Assembly (NCBI RefSeq): GCF_000003605.2
Contig: NW_003124598.1
Coordinates: 1-10,170 of the forward strand
Origin: Saccoglossus kowalevskii
Taxonomy: Eukaryota > Hemichordata > Enteropneusta > Harrimaniidae
Reading direction: 5' to 3'
DNA length: 10,170 nucleotides
The stretch's first letter is position 1. Each line of letters starts with the position of its first letter. Below are positions 1 to 8,940 of this stretch, in pieces. The notes under the pieces were generated by a model that was given only the letters and a program-made list of their open reading frames with translations, searched no databases and was not told the origin of the DNA. The position numbers were made by a program, and so were the translations under genes.

Positions 1-14
1 TCACATGACATGTT

Positions 15-56
15 TGACGTCATTGTTTGGAATAGTACATGACATGTTTGACGTCA
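15..56. promoter_or_regulatory. Pair of CRE-like TGACGTCA octamers
   Basis: TGACGTCA at 15-22 and 49-56, one monomer apart, replaces the common TGATGTCA. The octamer is the classical binding palindrome of CREB/ATF-type bZIP proteins. The match is seen; binding or activity is not shown, and a fixed variant of a satellite monomer is the simplest explanation. Confidence 0.5.
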
Positions 57-490
57 TTAATTGGGCTAGTACATGGCATGTTTGATGTCATTATTTGGAC
101 TAGTGCATGACATGTTTGATGTCATTGTTAGGCCCAGTACATGACATATTTGATGTCATTGTTTAGGGTAGTGCATGACATATTTGATGTCATTGTTTGG
201 GATAGTACATGACATAATTGATGTCATTGTTTGGGCTAGTACATGACATGTTTGATGTCATTGTTTAGGATAGTGTATGACATGTTTGATGTCATTGTTA
301 GGCCTAGTACATGACATGTTTGATGTCATTAATTGGGCTAGTACATGGCATGTTTGATGTCATTATTTGGACTAGTGCATGACATGTTTGATGTCATTGT
401 TAGGCCCAGTACATGACATATTTGATGTCATTGTTTAGGGTAGTGCATGACATATTTGATGTCATTGTTTGGGATAGTACATGACATATT
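56..490 (+). repeat. Direct duplication of an 8-monomer set (272 bp) in block I
   Basis: The ordered linker series ATTAATTGGG, ATTATTTGG, TTAGGCCCAG, TTTAGGGTAG, TTTGGGATAG starts at 56 and again at 328, exactly 8 x 34 bp apart. The copies are nearly identical until about 490, where AATTG in the first copy is ATTTG in the second. The same duplication is present in block II, so it predates the block I/II duplication. Confidence 0.85.
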
Positions 491-699
491 TGATGTCATT
501 GTTTGGGCTAGTACATGACATGTTTTATGTCATTCTTTGGACTAGTACATGACATATTTGATGTCATTGTTTGGGCTATATTTATGACATGTTTGATGTC
601 ATTCTTTGGACTAGTACATGACATGTTTGATGTCATTGTTTAGGATAGTACATGACATAATTGATGTCATTGTTTGAGCTAGTACATGACATGTTTGAT

Positions 700-960
700 G
701 TCATTGTTTAGATAGTGCATGACATATTTGATGTCATTGTTTGGGCTAGTACATGACATGTTTGATGTCATTGTTTGGACTAGTACACGACATGTTTGAT
801 GTCATTGTTTGAGCTAGTACATGACATGTTTGATGTCATTGTTTAGGATAGTGCATGACATATTTGATGTCATGTTGGGCTAGTACATGACATGTTTTAT
901 GTCATGTTTGGACTAGTACATGACATGTTTGATGTCATTGTTTGGACTAGTACATGACTG
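700..960 (+). repeat. Cluster of small deletions in monomers of block I
   Basis: Four units here have lost one or two bases relative to the consensus: GTTTAGATAG near 707, GTCATGTTGGG near 870, GTCATGTTTGG near 902 and ACATGACTGTTTG near 955, five bases in total. Such indels are rare elsewhere. They could be real local decay or consensus errors in the assembly. Confidence 0.75.
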
Positions 961-1405
961 TTTGATGTCATTGTTTAGAATAGTACATGGCATATTTGAT
1001 GTCATTGTTTGGGCTAGTACATGACATGTTTGATGTCATTGTTTAGGATAGTACATGACATAATTGATGTCATTGTTTGGGCTAGTACATGACATGTTTG
1101 ATGTCATTGTTTAGGATAGTACATGATATATTTGATGTCATTGTTTGGGCTATATTTATGACATGTTTAATGTCATTGTTTGGACTAGTACATGACATGT
1201 TTGATGTCATTGTTTAGGATAGTACATGACATGTTTGATGTCATTGTTTGGACTAGTACATGACATAATTGATGTCATTGTTTGGGATAGTACATGACAT
1301 GTTTTATGTCATTGTTTAGGCTAGTACATGACATGTTTAATGTCATTGTTAGGCCTAGTACATGACATGTTTGATGTCATTGTTTGGAATAGTACATAAC
1401 ATGTT

Positions 1406-1447
1406 TGACGTCATTGTTTGGAATAGTACATGACATATTTGACGTCA
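1406..1447. promoter_or_regulatory. Pair of CRE-like TGACGTCA octamers
   Basis: TGACGTCA at 1406-1413 and 1440-1447, the block II counterpart of the pair at 15-56. The second lies after an ATTTG-type loop here. Same caution on function. Confidence 0.5.
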
Positions 1448-1882
1448 TTAATTGGGCTAGTACATGGCATGTTTGATGTCATTATTTGGACTAGTGCATG
1501 ACATGTTTGATGTCATTGTTAGGCCCAGTACATGACATATTTGATGTCATTGTTTAGGGTAGTGCATGACATATTTGATGTCATTGTTTGGGATAGTACA
1601 TGACATAATTGATGTCATTGTTTGGGCTAGTACATGACATGTTTGATGTCATTGTTTAGGATAGTGTATGACATGTTTGATGTCATTGTTAGGCCTAGTA
1701 CATGACATGTTTGACGTCATTAATTGGGCTAGTACATGGCATGTTTGATGTCATTATTTGGACTAGTGCATGACATGTTTGATGTCATTGTTAGGCCCAG
1801 TACATGACATATTTGATGTCATTGTTTAGGGTAGTGCATGACATATTTGATGTCATTGTTTGGGATAGTACATGACATATTT
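1447..1882 (+). repeat. Direct duplication of the same 8-monomer set in block II
   Basis: ATTAATTGGG at 1447 and 1719 are again 272 bp apart and followed by the same linker series as at 56 and 328. In block II the second copy retains TGACGTCA (1712-1719), where block I has TGATGTCA at the equivalent place (321-328), a single C/T difference at a CpG. Confidence 0.85.
1712..1719. promoter_or_regulatory. Single CRE-like TGACGTCA octamer
   Basis: It lies at the start of the second 8-monomer copy in block II. The block I equivalent at 321-328 is TGATGTCA. Confidence 0.45.
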
Positions 1883-2529
1883 GATGTCATTGTTTGGGCT
1901 AGTACATGACATGTTTTATGTCATTCTTTGGACTAGTACATGACATATTTGATGTCATTGTTTGGGCTATATTTATGACATGTTTGATGTCATTCTTTGG
2001 ACTAGTACATGACATGTTTGATGTCATTGTTTAGGATAGTACATGACATAATTGATGTCATTGTTTGAGCTAGTACATGACATGTTTGATGTCATTGTTT
2101 AGGATAGTGCATGACATATTTGATGTCATTGTTTGGGCTAGTACATGACATGTTTGATGTCATTGTTTGGACTAGTACACGACATGTTTGATGTCATTGT
2201 TTGGGCTAGTACATGACATGTTTGATGTCATTGTTTAGGATAGTACATGATATATTTGATGTCATTGTTTGGGCTATATTTATGACATGTTTAATGTCAT
2301 TGTTTGGACTAGTATATGACATGTTTGATGTCATTGTTTAGGATAGTACATGACATGTTTGATGTCATTGTTTGGACTAGTACATGACATAATTGATGTC
2401 ATTGTTTGGGATAGTACATGACATGTTATATGTCATTGTTTAGGCTAGTACATGACATGTTTAATGTCATTGTTAGGCCTAGTACATGACATGTTTGATG
2501 TCATTGTTTGGAATAGTACATGACATGTT

Positions 2530-2571
2530 TGACGTCATTGTTTGGAATAGTACATGACATGTTTGACGTCA
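2530..2571. promoter_or_regulatory. Pair of CRE-like TGACGTCA octamers
   Basis: TGACGTCA at 2530-2537 and 2564-2571, each after a TTTGGAATAG linker, the second running into ATTAATTGGG. This is the head of block III. Confidence 0.5.
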
Positions 2572-2820
2572 TTAATTGGGCTAGTACATGGCATGTTTGA
2601 TGTCATTATTTGGACTAGTGCATGACATGTTTGATGTCATTGTTTAGGATAGTACATGACATAATTGATGTCATTGTTTGGGATAGTACATGACATGTTT
2701 GATGTCATTGTTTGGGCTAGTACAAGACATGTTTGATGTCATTGTTTAGGATAGTACATGACATAATTGATATCATTGTTTGGGCTACTACATGACATGT
2801 TTGATGTCATTGTTTGGACT

Positions 2821-2854
2821 AGTACATGACATGTTTGATGTCATTGTTTGGACT
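2821..2854 (+). repeat. Representative 34-bp monomer with 7-bp dyad
   Basis: This is a typical unit. ATGACAT at 2826-2832 and ATGTCAT at 2838-2844 are perfect reverse complements separated by GTTTG at 2833-2837, so each unit could form a 7-bp stem with a 5-base loop (hairpin in single strand or RNA, cruciform in duplex). A second, overlapping palindrome with one central base, ACATG-A-CATGT, covers 2825-2835. The linker carries ACTAGT-like sequence in the GGACTAG variant. Across the window the arms are much more constant than the loop and linker. Whether the dyad is functional is inference; what is seen is its near-universal presence. Confidence 0.93.
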
Positions 2855-3823
2855 AGTACATGACATGTTTGATGTCATTGTTTGGGCTAGTACATGACAT
2901 GTTTGATGTCATTGTTTTGGCTAGTACATGACATGTTTTATGTCATTGTTTGGGCTAGTACATGACATGTTTGATGTCATTGTTTAGGATAGTACATGAC
3001 ATATTTGATGTCATTGTTTGGATTAGTACATGACATGTTTTATGTCATTCTTTGGACTAGTACATGACATATTTGATGTCATTGTTTGGGCTATATTTAT
3101 GACATGTTTGATGCCATTCTTTGGACTAGTACATGACATGTTTGATGTCATTGTTTAGGATAGTACATGACATAATTGATGTCATTGTTTGAGCTAGTAC
3201 ATGACATGTTTGATGTCATTGTTTAGGATAGTGCATGACATATTTGATGTCATTGTTTGGGCTAGTACATGACATGTTTTATGTCATTGTTTGGACTAGT
3301 ACATGACATGTTTGATGTCATTGTTTGGACTAGTACATGACCTGTTTGATGTCATTGTTTAGAATAGTACATGGCATATTTGATGTCATTGTTTGGACTA
3401 GTATATGACATGTTTGATGTCATTGTTTGGACTAGTACACGACATGTTTGATGTCATTGTTTGGGCTAGTACATGACATGTTTGATGTCATTGTTTAGGA
3501 TAGTACATGACATAATTGATGTCATTGTTTGGGCTAGTACATGACATGTTTGATGTCAATGTTTAGGATAGTACATGATATATTTGATGTCATTGTTTGG
3601 GCTATATTTATGACATGTTTAATGTCATTGTTTGGACTAGTACATAACATGTTTGATGTCATTGCTTAGGATAGTACATGACATGTTTGATGTCATTGTT
3701 TGGACTAGTACATGACATAATTGATGTCATTGTTTGGGATAGTACATGACATGTTTTATGTCATTGTTTAGGCTAGTACATGACATGTTTAATGTCATTG
3801 TTAGGCCTAGTACATGACATGTT

Positions 3824-3831
3824 TGACGTCA
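3824..3831. promoter_or_regulatory. Single CRE-like TGACGTCA octamer
   Basis: Here TTAGGCCTAG leads directly to the octamer and ATTAATTGGG; the two TTTGGAATAG units found in other blocks are missing, which accounts for one octamer instead of two. Confidence 0.45.
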
Positions 3832-4313
3832 TTAATTGGGCTAGTACATGGCATGTTTGATGTCATTATTTGGACTAGTGCATGACATGTTTGATGTCAT
3901 TGTTAGGCCCAGTACATGACATACTTGATGTCATTGTTTAGGGTAGTGCATGACATATTTGATGTCATTGTTTGGGATAGTACGTGACATAATTGATGTC
4001 ATTGTTTGGGCTAGTACATGACATGTTTGATGTCATTGTTTAGGATAGTGTATGACATAATTGATGTCATTGTTTGGGATAGTACATGACATGTTTTATG
4101 TCATTGTTTGGGCTATTACATGACATGTTTGATGTCATTGTTTGGACTAGTACATGACATGTTTGATGTCATTGTTTGGGCTAGTACATGACATGTTTGA
4201 TGTCATTGTTTGGACTAGTACATGACATAATTTATGTCATTGTTTGGGATAGTACATGACATGTTTGATGTCATTGTTTAGGCTAGTACATGACATGTTT
4301 AATGTCATTGTTA

Positions 4314-4324
4314 GGCCTACCTAG
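4314..4324 (+). repeat. 4-bp CCTA expansion in a linker (GGCCTACCTAG)
   Basis: The usual GGCCTAG linker is lengthened to GGCCTACCTAG, a small tandem duplication that makes a 38-bp unit. It recurs only at 6719-6729 and is a useful diagnostic marker of the block IV/V duplication. Confidence 0.85.
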
Positions 4325-4371
4325 TACATGACATGTTTGATGTCATTGTTTGGAATAGTACATGACATGTT

Positions 4372-4379
4372 TGACGTCA
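4372..4379. promoter_or_regulatory. Single CRE-like TGACGTCA octamer
   Basis: It follows TTTGGAATAG but leads into TTTAGGGTAG instead of ATTAATTGGG, a shortened version of the module found upstream of the insert. Confidence 0.45.
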
Positions 4380-4490
4380 TTGTTTAGGGTAGTGCAGGAC
4401 ATATTTGATGTCATTGTTTGGGATAGTACATGACATGTTTGATGTCATTGTTTGGGCTATTACATGACATGTTTGATGTCATTGTTAGAA

Positions 4491-4507
4491 CTTGTACATG
4501 AATGACA
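4491..4507 (+). repeat. 4-bp ATGA expansion near insert (ATGAATGAC)
   Basis: An unusual CTTGTACATGAATGAC unit follows a TTAGAA linker two monomers before insert copy 1. The same unit stands before copy 2 (6896-6912) and copy 3 (9843-9859), so it travels with the insert. Confidence 0.85.
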
Positions 4508-4583
4508 TGTTTGATGTCATTGTTTGGGATAGTACATGACCTGTTTGATGTCATTGTTAGGACGAGTACATGACATGTTTTAT

Positions 4584-4659
4584 ACTGCATTCAAGATAGC
4601 GGCCCCATATAGTAAATATTGTATTTATTTTATTATCATGTGTGCGCCAGCTGACTGTG
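4584..4659. other. Non-satellite insert, copy 1 (76 bp)
   Basis: Unrelated DNA interrupting a monomer inside its dyad loop. It has a GC-rich patch GCGGCCCC at 4599-4606, an A/T-rich core at 4611-4637 and an E-box-like CAGCTG at 4648-4653. GTTT at 4577-4580 recurs at 4660-4663 (GTTTTAT and GTTTGAT if extended to 7 bp with one mismatch). Removing 83 bp rejoins an ordinary monomer, which is what insertion with a target duplication would leave. I see no convincing terminal inverted repeats and no tRNA-like structure. It may be a mobile-element remnant or filler DNA; the family is not recognised. An open frame of 62 codons (4536-4724) crosses it but is rejected as a gene. Confidence 0.85.
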
Positions 4660-5479
4660 GTTTGATGTCATTGTTTAGGATAGTACATGACATATTTGAT
4701 GTCATTGTTTGGGCTAGTACATGACATGTTTTATGTCATTCTTTGGACTAGTACATGACATATTTGATGTCATTGTTTGGGCTATATTTATGACATGTTT
4801 GATGTCATTCTTTGGACTAGTACATGACATGTTTGATGTCATTGTTTAGGATAGTACATGACATAATTGATGTCATTGTTTGAACTAGTACATGACATGT
4901 TTGATGTCATTGTTTAGGATAGTGCATGACATATTTGATGTCATTGTTTGGGCTAGTACATGACATGTTTTATGTCATTGTTTGGACTAGTACATGACAT
5001 GTTTGATGTCATTGTTTGGACTAGTACATGACCTGTTTGATGTCATTGTTTAGAATAGTACATGGCATATTTGATGTCATTGTTTGGGCTAGTACATGAC
5101 ATGTTTGATGTCATTGTTTAGGATAGTACATGACATATTTGATGTCATTGTTTGGGCTAGTACATGACATGTTTTATGTCATTCTTTGGACTAGTACATG
5201 ACATAATTGATGTCATTGTTTGGGCTAGTACATGACATGTTTTATGTCATTGTTTGGACTAGTACATGACATGTTTGATGTCATTGTTTGGACTAGTACA
5301 TGACATGTTTGATGTCATTGTTTGGGCTAGTACATGACATGTTTGATGTCATTGTTTGGGCTAGTACATGACATGTTTGATGTCATTGTTTTGGCTAGTA
5401 CATGACATGTTTTATGTCATTGTTTGGGCTAGTACATGACATGTTTGATGTCATTGTTTAGGATAGTGTATGACATATT

Positions 5480-6315
5480 TGATGTCATTGTTTGGGCTAG
5501 TACATGACATGTTTTATGTCATTGTTTGGACTAGTACATGACATGTTTGATGTCATTGTTTGGACTAGTACATGACCTGTTTGATGTCATTGTTTAGAAT
5601 AGTACATGGCATATTTGATGTCATTGTTTGGACTAGTATATGACATGTTTGATGTCATTGTTTGGACCAGTACATGACATGTTTTATGTCATTGTTTGGA
5701 CTAGTACACGACATGTTTGATGTCATTGTTTGGGCTAGTACATGACATGTTTGATGTCATTGTTTAGGATAGTACATGACATAATTGATGTCACTGTTTG
5801 GGCTAGTACATGACATGTTTGATGTCATTGTTTAGGATAGTACATGATATATTTGTTGTCATTGTTTGGGCTATATTTATGACATGTTTAATGTCATTGT
5901 TTGGACTAGTACATGACATGTTTGATGTCATTGTTTAGGATAGTACATGACATGTTTGATGTTATTGTTTGGACTAGTATATGACATAATTGATGTCATT
6001 GTTTGGGATAGTACATGACATGTTTTATGTCATTGTTTAGGTTAGTACATGACATGTTTAATGTCATTGTTAGGCCTAGTACATGACATGTTTGATGTCA
6101 TTGTTTGGAATAGTACATGACATGTTTGACGTCATTGTTTGGAATAGTACATGACATGTTTGACGTCATTAATTGGGCTAGTACATGGCATGTTTGATGT
6201 CATTATTTGGACTAGTGCATGACATGTTTGATGTCATTGTTAGGCCCAGTACATGACATATTTGATGTCATTGTTTAGGGTAGTGCATGACATATTTGAT
6301 GTCATTGTTTGGGAT
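5480..6315 (+). repeat. Source or sister copy of the 3461-bp-offset duplicate
   Basis: This stretch matches 8941-9776 at a constant offset of 3461 bp with very few differences. Shared rare variants include GGACCAG (5664/9125), GTCACTG (5791/9252), B marker (5870/9331), GATGTTATTG, AGGTTAG, the CRE pair (6127/9588) and ATTAATTGGG (6168/9629). The intermediate copy near 8200-8500 lacks GGACCAG, GTCACTG and GATGTTATTG, so this pair is more closely related than either is to the copy between them. Confidence 0.85.
6127..6168. promoter_or_regulatory. Pair of CRE-like TGACGTCA octamers
   Basis: TGACGTCA at 6127-6134 and 6161-6168 at the head of block V, repeated 3461 bp later at 9588-9629. Confidence 0.5.
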
Positions 6316-6718
6316 AGTACGTGACATAATTGATGTCATTGTTTGGGCTAGTACATGACATGTTTGATGTCATTGTTTAGGATAGTGTATGACATAATTG
6401 ATGTCATTGTTTGGGATAGTACATGACATGTTTGATGTCATTGTTTGGGCTATTACATAACATGTTTGATGTCATTGTTTGGACTAGTACATGACATGTT
6501 TGATGTCATTGTTTGGACTAGTACATGACATGTTTGATGTCATTGTTTGGGCTAGTACATGACATGTTTGATGTCATTGTTTAGAATAGTACATGACATG
6601 TTTGATGTCATTGTTTGGACTAGTACATGACATAATTTATGTCATTGTTTGGGATAGTACATGACATGTTTGATGTCATTGTTTAGGCTAGTACATGACA
6701 TGTTTAATGTCATTGTTA

Positions 6719-6729
6719 GGCCTACCTAG
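6719..6729 (+). repeat. 4-bp CCTA expansion in a linker, second copy
   Basis: Same GGCCTACCTAG variant as at 4314, 2405 bp away. It is absent before insert copy 3 because the segment holding it was deleted there. Confidence 0.85.
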
Positions 6730-6776
6730 TACATGACATGTTTGATGTCATTGTTTGGAATAGTACATGACATGTT

Positions 6777-6784
6777 TGACGTCA
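6777..6784. promoter_or_regulatory. Single CRE-like TGACGTCA octamer
   Basis: Counterpart of 4372-4379 at an offset of 2405 bp, again followed by TTTAGGGTAG. This site lies in the segment absent from block VI. Confidence 0.45.
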
Positions 6785-6988
6785 TTGTTTAGGGTAGTGC
6801 AGGACATATTTGATGTCATTGTTTGGGATAGTACATGACATGTTTGATGTCATTGTTTGGGCTATTACATGACATGTTTGATGTCATTGTTAGAACTTGT
6901 ACATGAATGACATGTTTGATGTCATTGTTTGGGATAGTACATGACCTGTTTGATGTCATTGTTAGGACGAGTACATGACATGTTTTAT

Positions 6989-7064
6989 ACTGCATTCAAG
7001 ATAGCGGCCCCATATAGTAAATATTGTATTTATTTTATTATCATGTGTGCGCCAGCTGACTGTG
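6989..7064. other. Non-satellite insert, copy 2 (76 bp)
   Basis: Identical to copy 1 by eye over all 76 bases and 2405 bp downstream of it, with the same upstream monomers, including the TTAGAACTTG linker and the ATGAATGAC expansion. The following monomers differ: four extra units are present here compared with copy 1. It was therefore copied as part of a larger satellite segment rather than inserted independently. Confidence 0.88.
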
Positions 7065-8940
7065 GTTTGATGTCATTGTTTGGACTAGTACATGACATGT
7101 TTGATGTCATTGTTTGGACTAGTACATGACATGTTTGATGTTATTGTTTTGGCTAGTACATGACATGTTTGATGTCATTGTTTGGGCTAGTACATGACAT
7201 GTTTGATGTCATTGTTTAGGATAGTACATGACATATTTGATGTCATTGTTTGGGCTAGTACATGACATGTTTTATGTCATTCTTTGGACTAGTACATGAC
7301 ATATTTGATGTCATTGTTTGGGCTATATTTATGACATGTTTGATGTCATTCTTTGGACTAGTACATGACATGTTTGATGTCATTGTTTAGGATAGTACAT
7401 GACATAATTGATGTCATTGTTTGAACTAGTACATGACATGTTTGATGTCATTGTTTAGGATAGTGCATGACATATTTGATGTCATTGTTTGGGCTAGTAC
7501 ATGACATGTTTTATGTCATTGTTTGGACTAGTACATGACATGTTTGATGTCATTGTTTGGACTAGTACATGACCTGTTTGATGTCATTGTTTAGAATAGT
7601 ACATGGCATATTTGATGTCATTGTTTGGGCTAGTACATGACATGTTTGATGTCATTGTTTAGGATAGTACATGACATATTTGATGTCATTGTTTGGGCTA
7701 GTACATGACATGTTTTATGTCATTCTTTGGACTAGTACATGACATAATTGATGTCATTGTTTGGGCTAGTACATGACATGTTTTATGTCATTGTTTGGAC
7801 TAGTACATGACATGTTTGATGTCATTGTTTGGACTAGTACATGACATGTTTGATGTCATTGTTTGGGCTAGTACATGACATGTTTGATGTCATTGTTTGG
7901 GCTAGTACATGACATGTTTGATGTCATTGTTTTGGCTAGTACATGACATGTTTTATGTCATTGTTTGGGCTAGTACATGACATGTTTGATGTCATTGTTT
8001 AGGATAGTGCATGACATATTTGATGTCATTGTTTGGGCTAGTACATGACATGTTTTATGTCATTGTTTGGACTAGTACATGACATGTTTGATGTCATTGT
8101 TTGGACTAGTACATGACCTGTTTGATGTCATTGTTTAGAATAGTACATGGCATATTTGATGTCATTGTTTGGACTAGTATATGACATGTTTGATGTCATT
8201 GTTTGGACTAGTACATGACATGTTTTATGTCATTGTTTGGACTAGTACACGACATGTTTGATGTCATTGTTTGGGCTAGTACATGACATGTTTGATGTCA
8301 TTGTTTAGGATAGTACATGACATAATTGATGTCATTGTTTGGGCTAGTACATGACATGTTTGATGTCATTGTTTAGGATAGTACATGATATATTTGTTGT
8401 CATTGTTTGGGCTATATTTATGACATGTTTAATGTCATTGTTTGGACTAGTACATGACATGTTTGATGTCATTGTTTAGGATAGTACATGACATGTTTGA
8501 TGTCATTGTTTGGACTAGTACATGACATGTTTGATGTCATTGTTTGGGCTAGTACATGACATGTTTGATGTCATTGTTTTGGCTAGTACATGACATGTTT
8601 TATGTCATTGTTTGGGCTAGTACATGACATGTTTGATGTCATTGTTTAGGATAGTACATGACATGTTTGATGTCATTGTTTGGACTAGTACATGACATGT
8701 TTGATGTCATTGTTTGGGCTAGTACATGACATGTTTTATGTCATTCTTTGGACTAGTACATGACATATTTGATGTCATTGTTTGGGCTATATTTATGACA
8801 TGTTTGATGCCATTCTTTGGACTAGTACATGACATGTTTGATGTCATTGTTTAGGATAGTACATGACATAATTGATGTCATTGTTTGAGCTAGTACATGA
8901 CATGTTTGATGTCATTGTTTAGGATAGTGCATGACATATT

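Larger units (their letters stand above)
1..1391 (+). repeat. Higher-order block I
   Basis: First recognisable higher-order unit, paired with block II at an offset of exactly 1391 bp: CRE octamer 15 matches 1406, ATTAATTGGG 56 matches 1447 and the A marker 575 matches 1966. The order of linker variants is the same over about 1-700, with a few substitutions (for example ATGACAT against ATAACAT near 1394). Around 810-1010 block I carries about eight monomers that block II lacks. The left boundary is the window edge, so the true start is unknown. Confidence 0.8.
1392..2515 (+). repeat. Higher-order block II
   Basis: Near-copy of block I that is 267 bp shorter. The offset is 1391 bp up to about 2097 and 1124 bp from the B marker (1149 matches 2273) onward. 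The 267-bp difference equals eight monomers (272 bp) minus the five bases missing in block I between 705 and 960. This fits loss or gain of whole monomers by unequal exchange or slippage. Block III begins with the same paired CRE module at 2530-2571. Confidence 0.78.
2516..3776 (+). repeat. Higher-order block III
   Basis: Begins with the paired CRE module and ATTAATTGGG at 2571, then departs from blocks I and II near 2641, where the TTAGGCCCAG series is replaced by TTTAGGATAG and AATTG-loop units. It contains A marker 3090 and B marker 3601. Its A marker has ATGCCATTC instead of ATGTCATTC, a variant seen otherwise only at 8786, which links this block to the late part of block V. Boundaries are set by anchor words and are approximate to within a few monomers. 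Confidence 0.65.
3777..6112 (+). repeat. Higher-order block IV, carrying insert copy 1
   Basis: Defined by ATTAATTGGG at 3831 and 6168 (2337 bp apart). It contains the GTACGTGAC variant near 3983, a 4-bp CCTA expansion at 4314-4324, insert copy 1 at 4584-4659, A marker 4781 and B marker 5870. Most of it, from about 3777 to 5960, recurs in block V. The offset steps from 2337 to 2405 to 2541 bp, meaning two extra monomers in V before the insert and four just after it. Confidence 0.78.
575..8820 (+). repeat. A-type marker monomers (six copies)
   Basis: A distinctive monomer begins GCTATATTTATGAC instead of GCTAGTACATGAC, one base longer, and is followed by GTTTGATG(T/C)CATTCTTTGG. It starts at 575, 1966, 3090, 4781, 7322 and 8786. 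The right arm is ATGCCAT instead of ATGTCAT at 3090 and 8786. It occurs just after an ATTTG-loop unit preceded by a CTTTGGACTAG linker, so its neighbours are also fixed. Start and end give the span of the set; each copy is about 35 bp. Confidence 0.88.

Noticed and set aside
4611-4637. TATA-like promoter or polyadenylation signal in the A/T-rich part of the insert (AATAAA on the minus strand)
   Set aside because: Short A/T-rich matches are expected by chance in this composition, and no transcription unit is seen on either side.
4584-4659. Complete MITE or tRNA-derived element
   Set aside because: No convincing terminal inverted repeats, no cloverleaf and no A/B-box pair could be found. Only the flanking short direct repeat supports a mobile origin, so it is left as an unclassified insert.
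4536-4724. 62-codon open reading frame crossing insert copy 1
   Set aside because: It starts and ends in satellite monomers, has no recognisable domain or start context, and the homologous frame in copy 3 is broken. The insert simply happens to lack a stop in one frame.
6941-7129. 62-codon open reading frame crossing insert copy 2
   Set aside because: Same chance frame as in copy 1, copied with the segment. The few residue differences at its end come from different downstream monomers.
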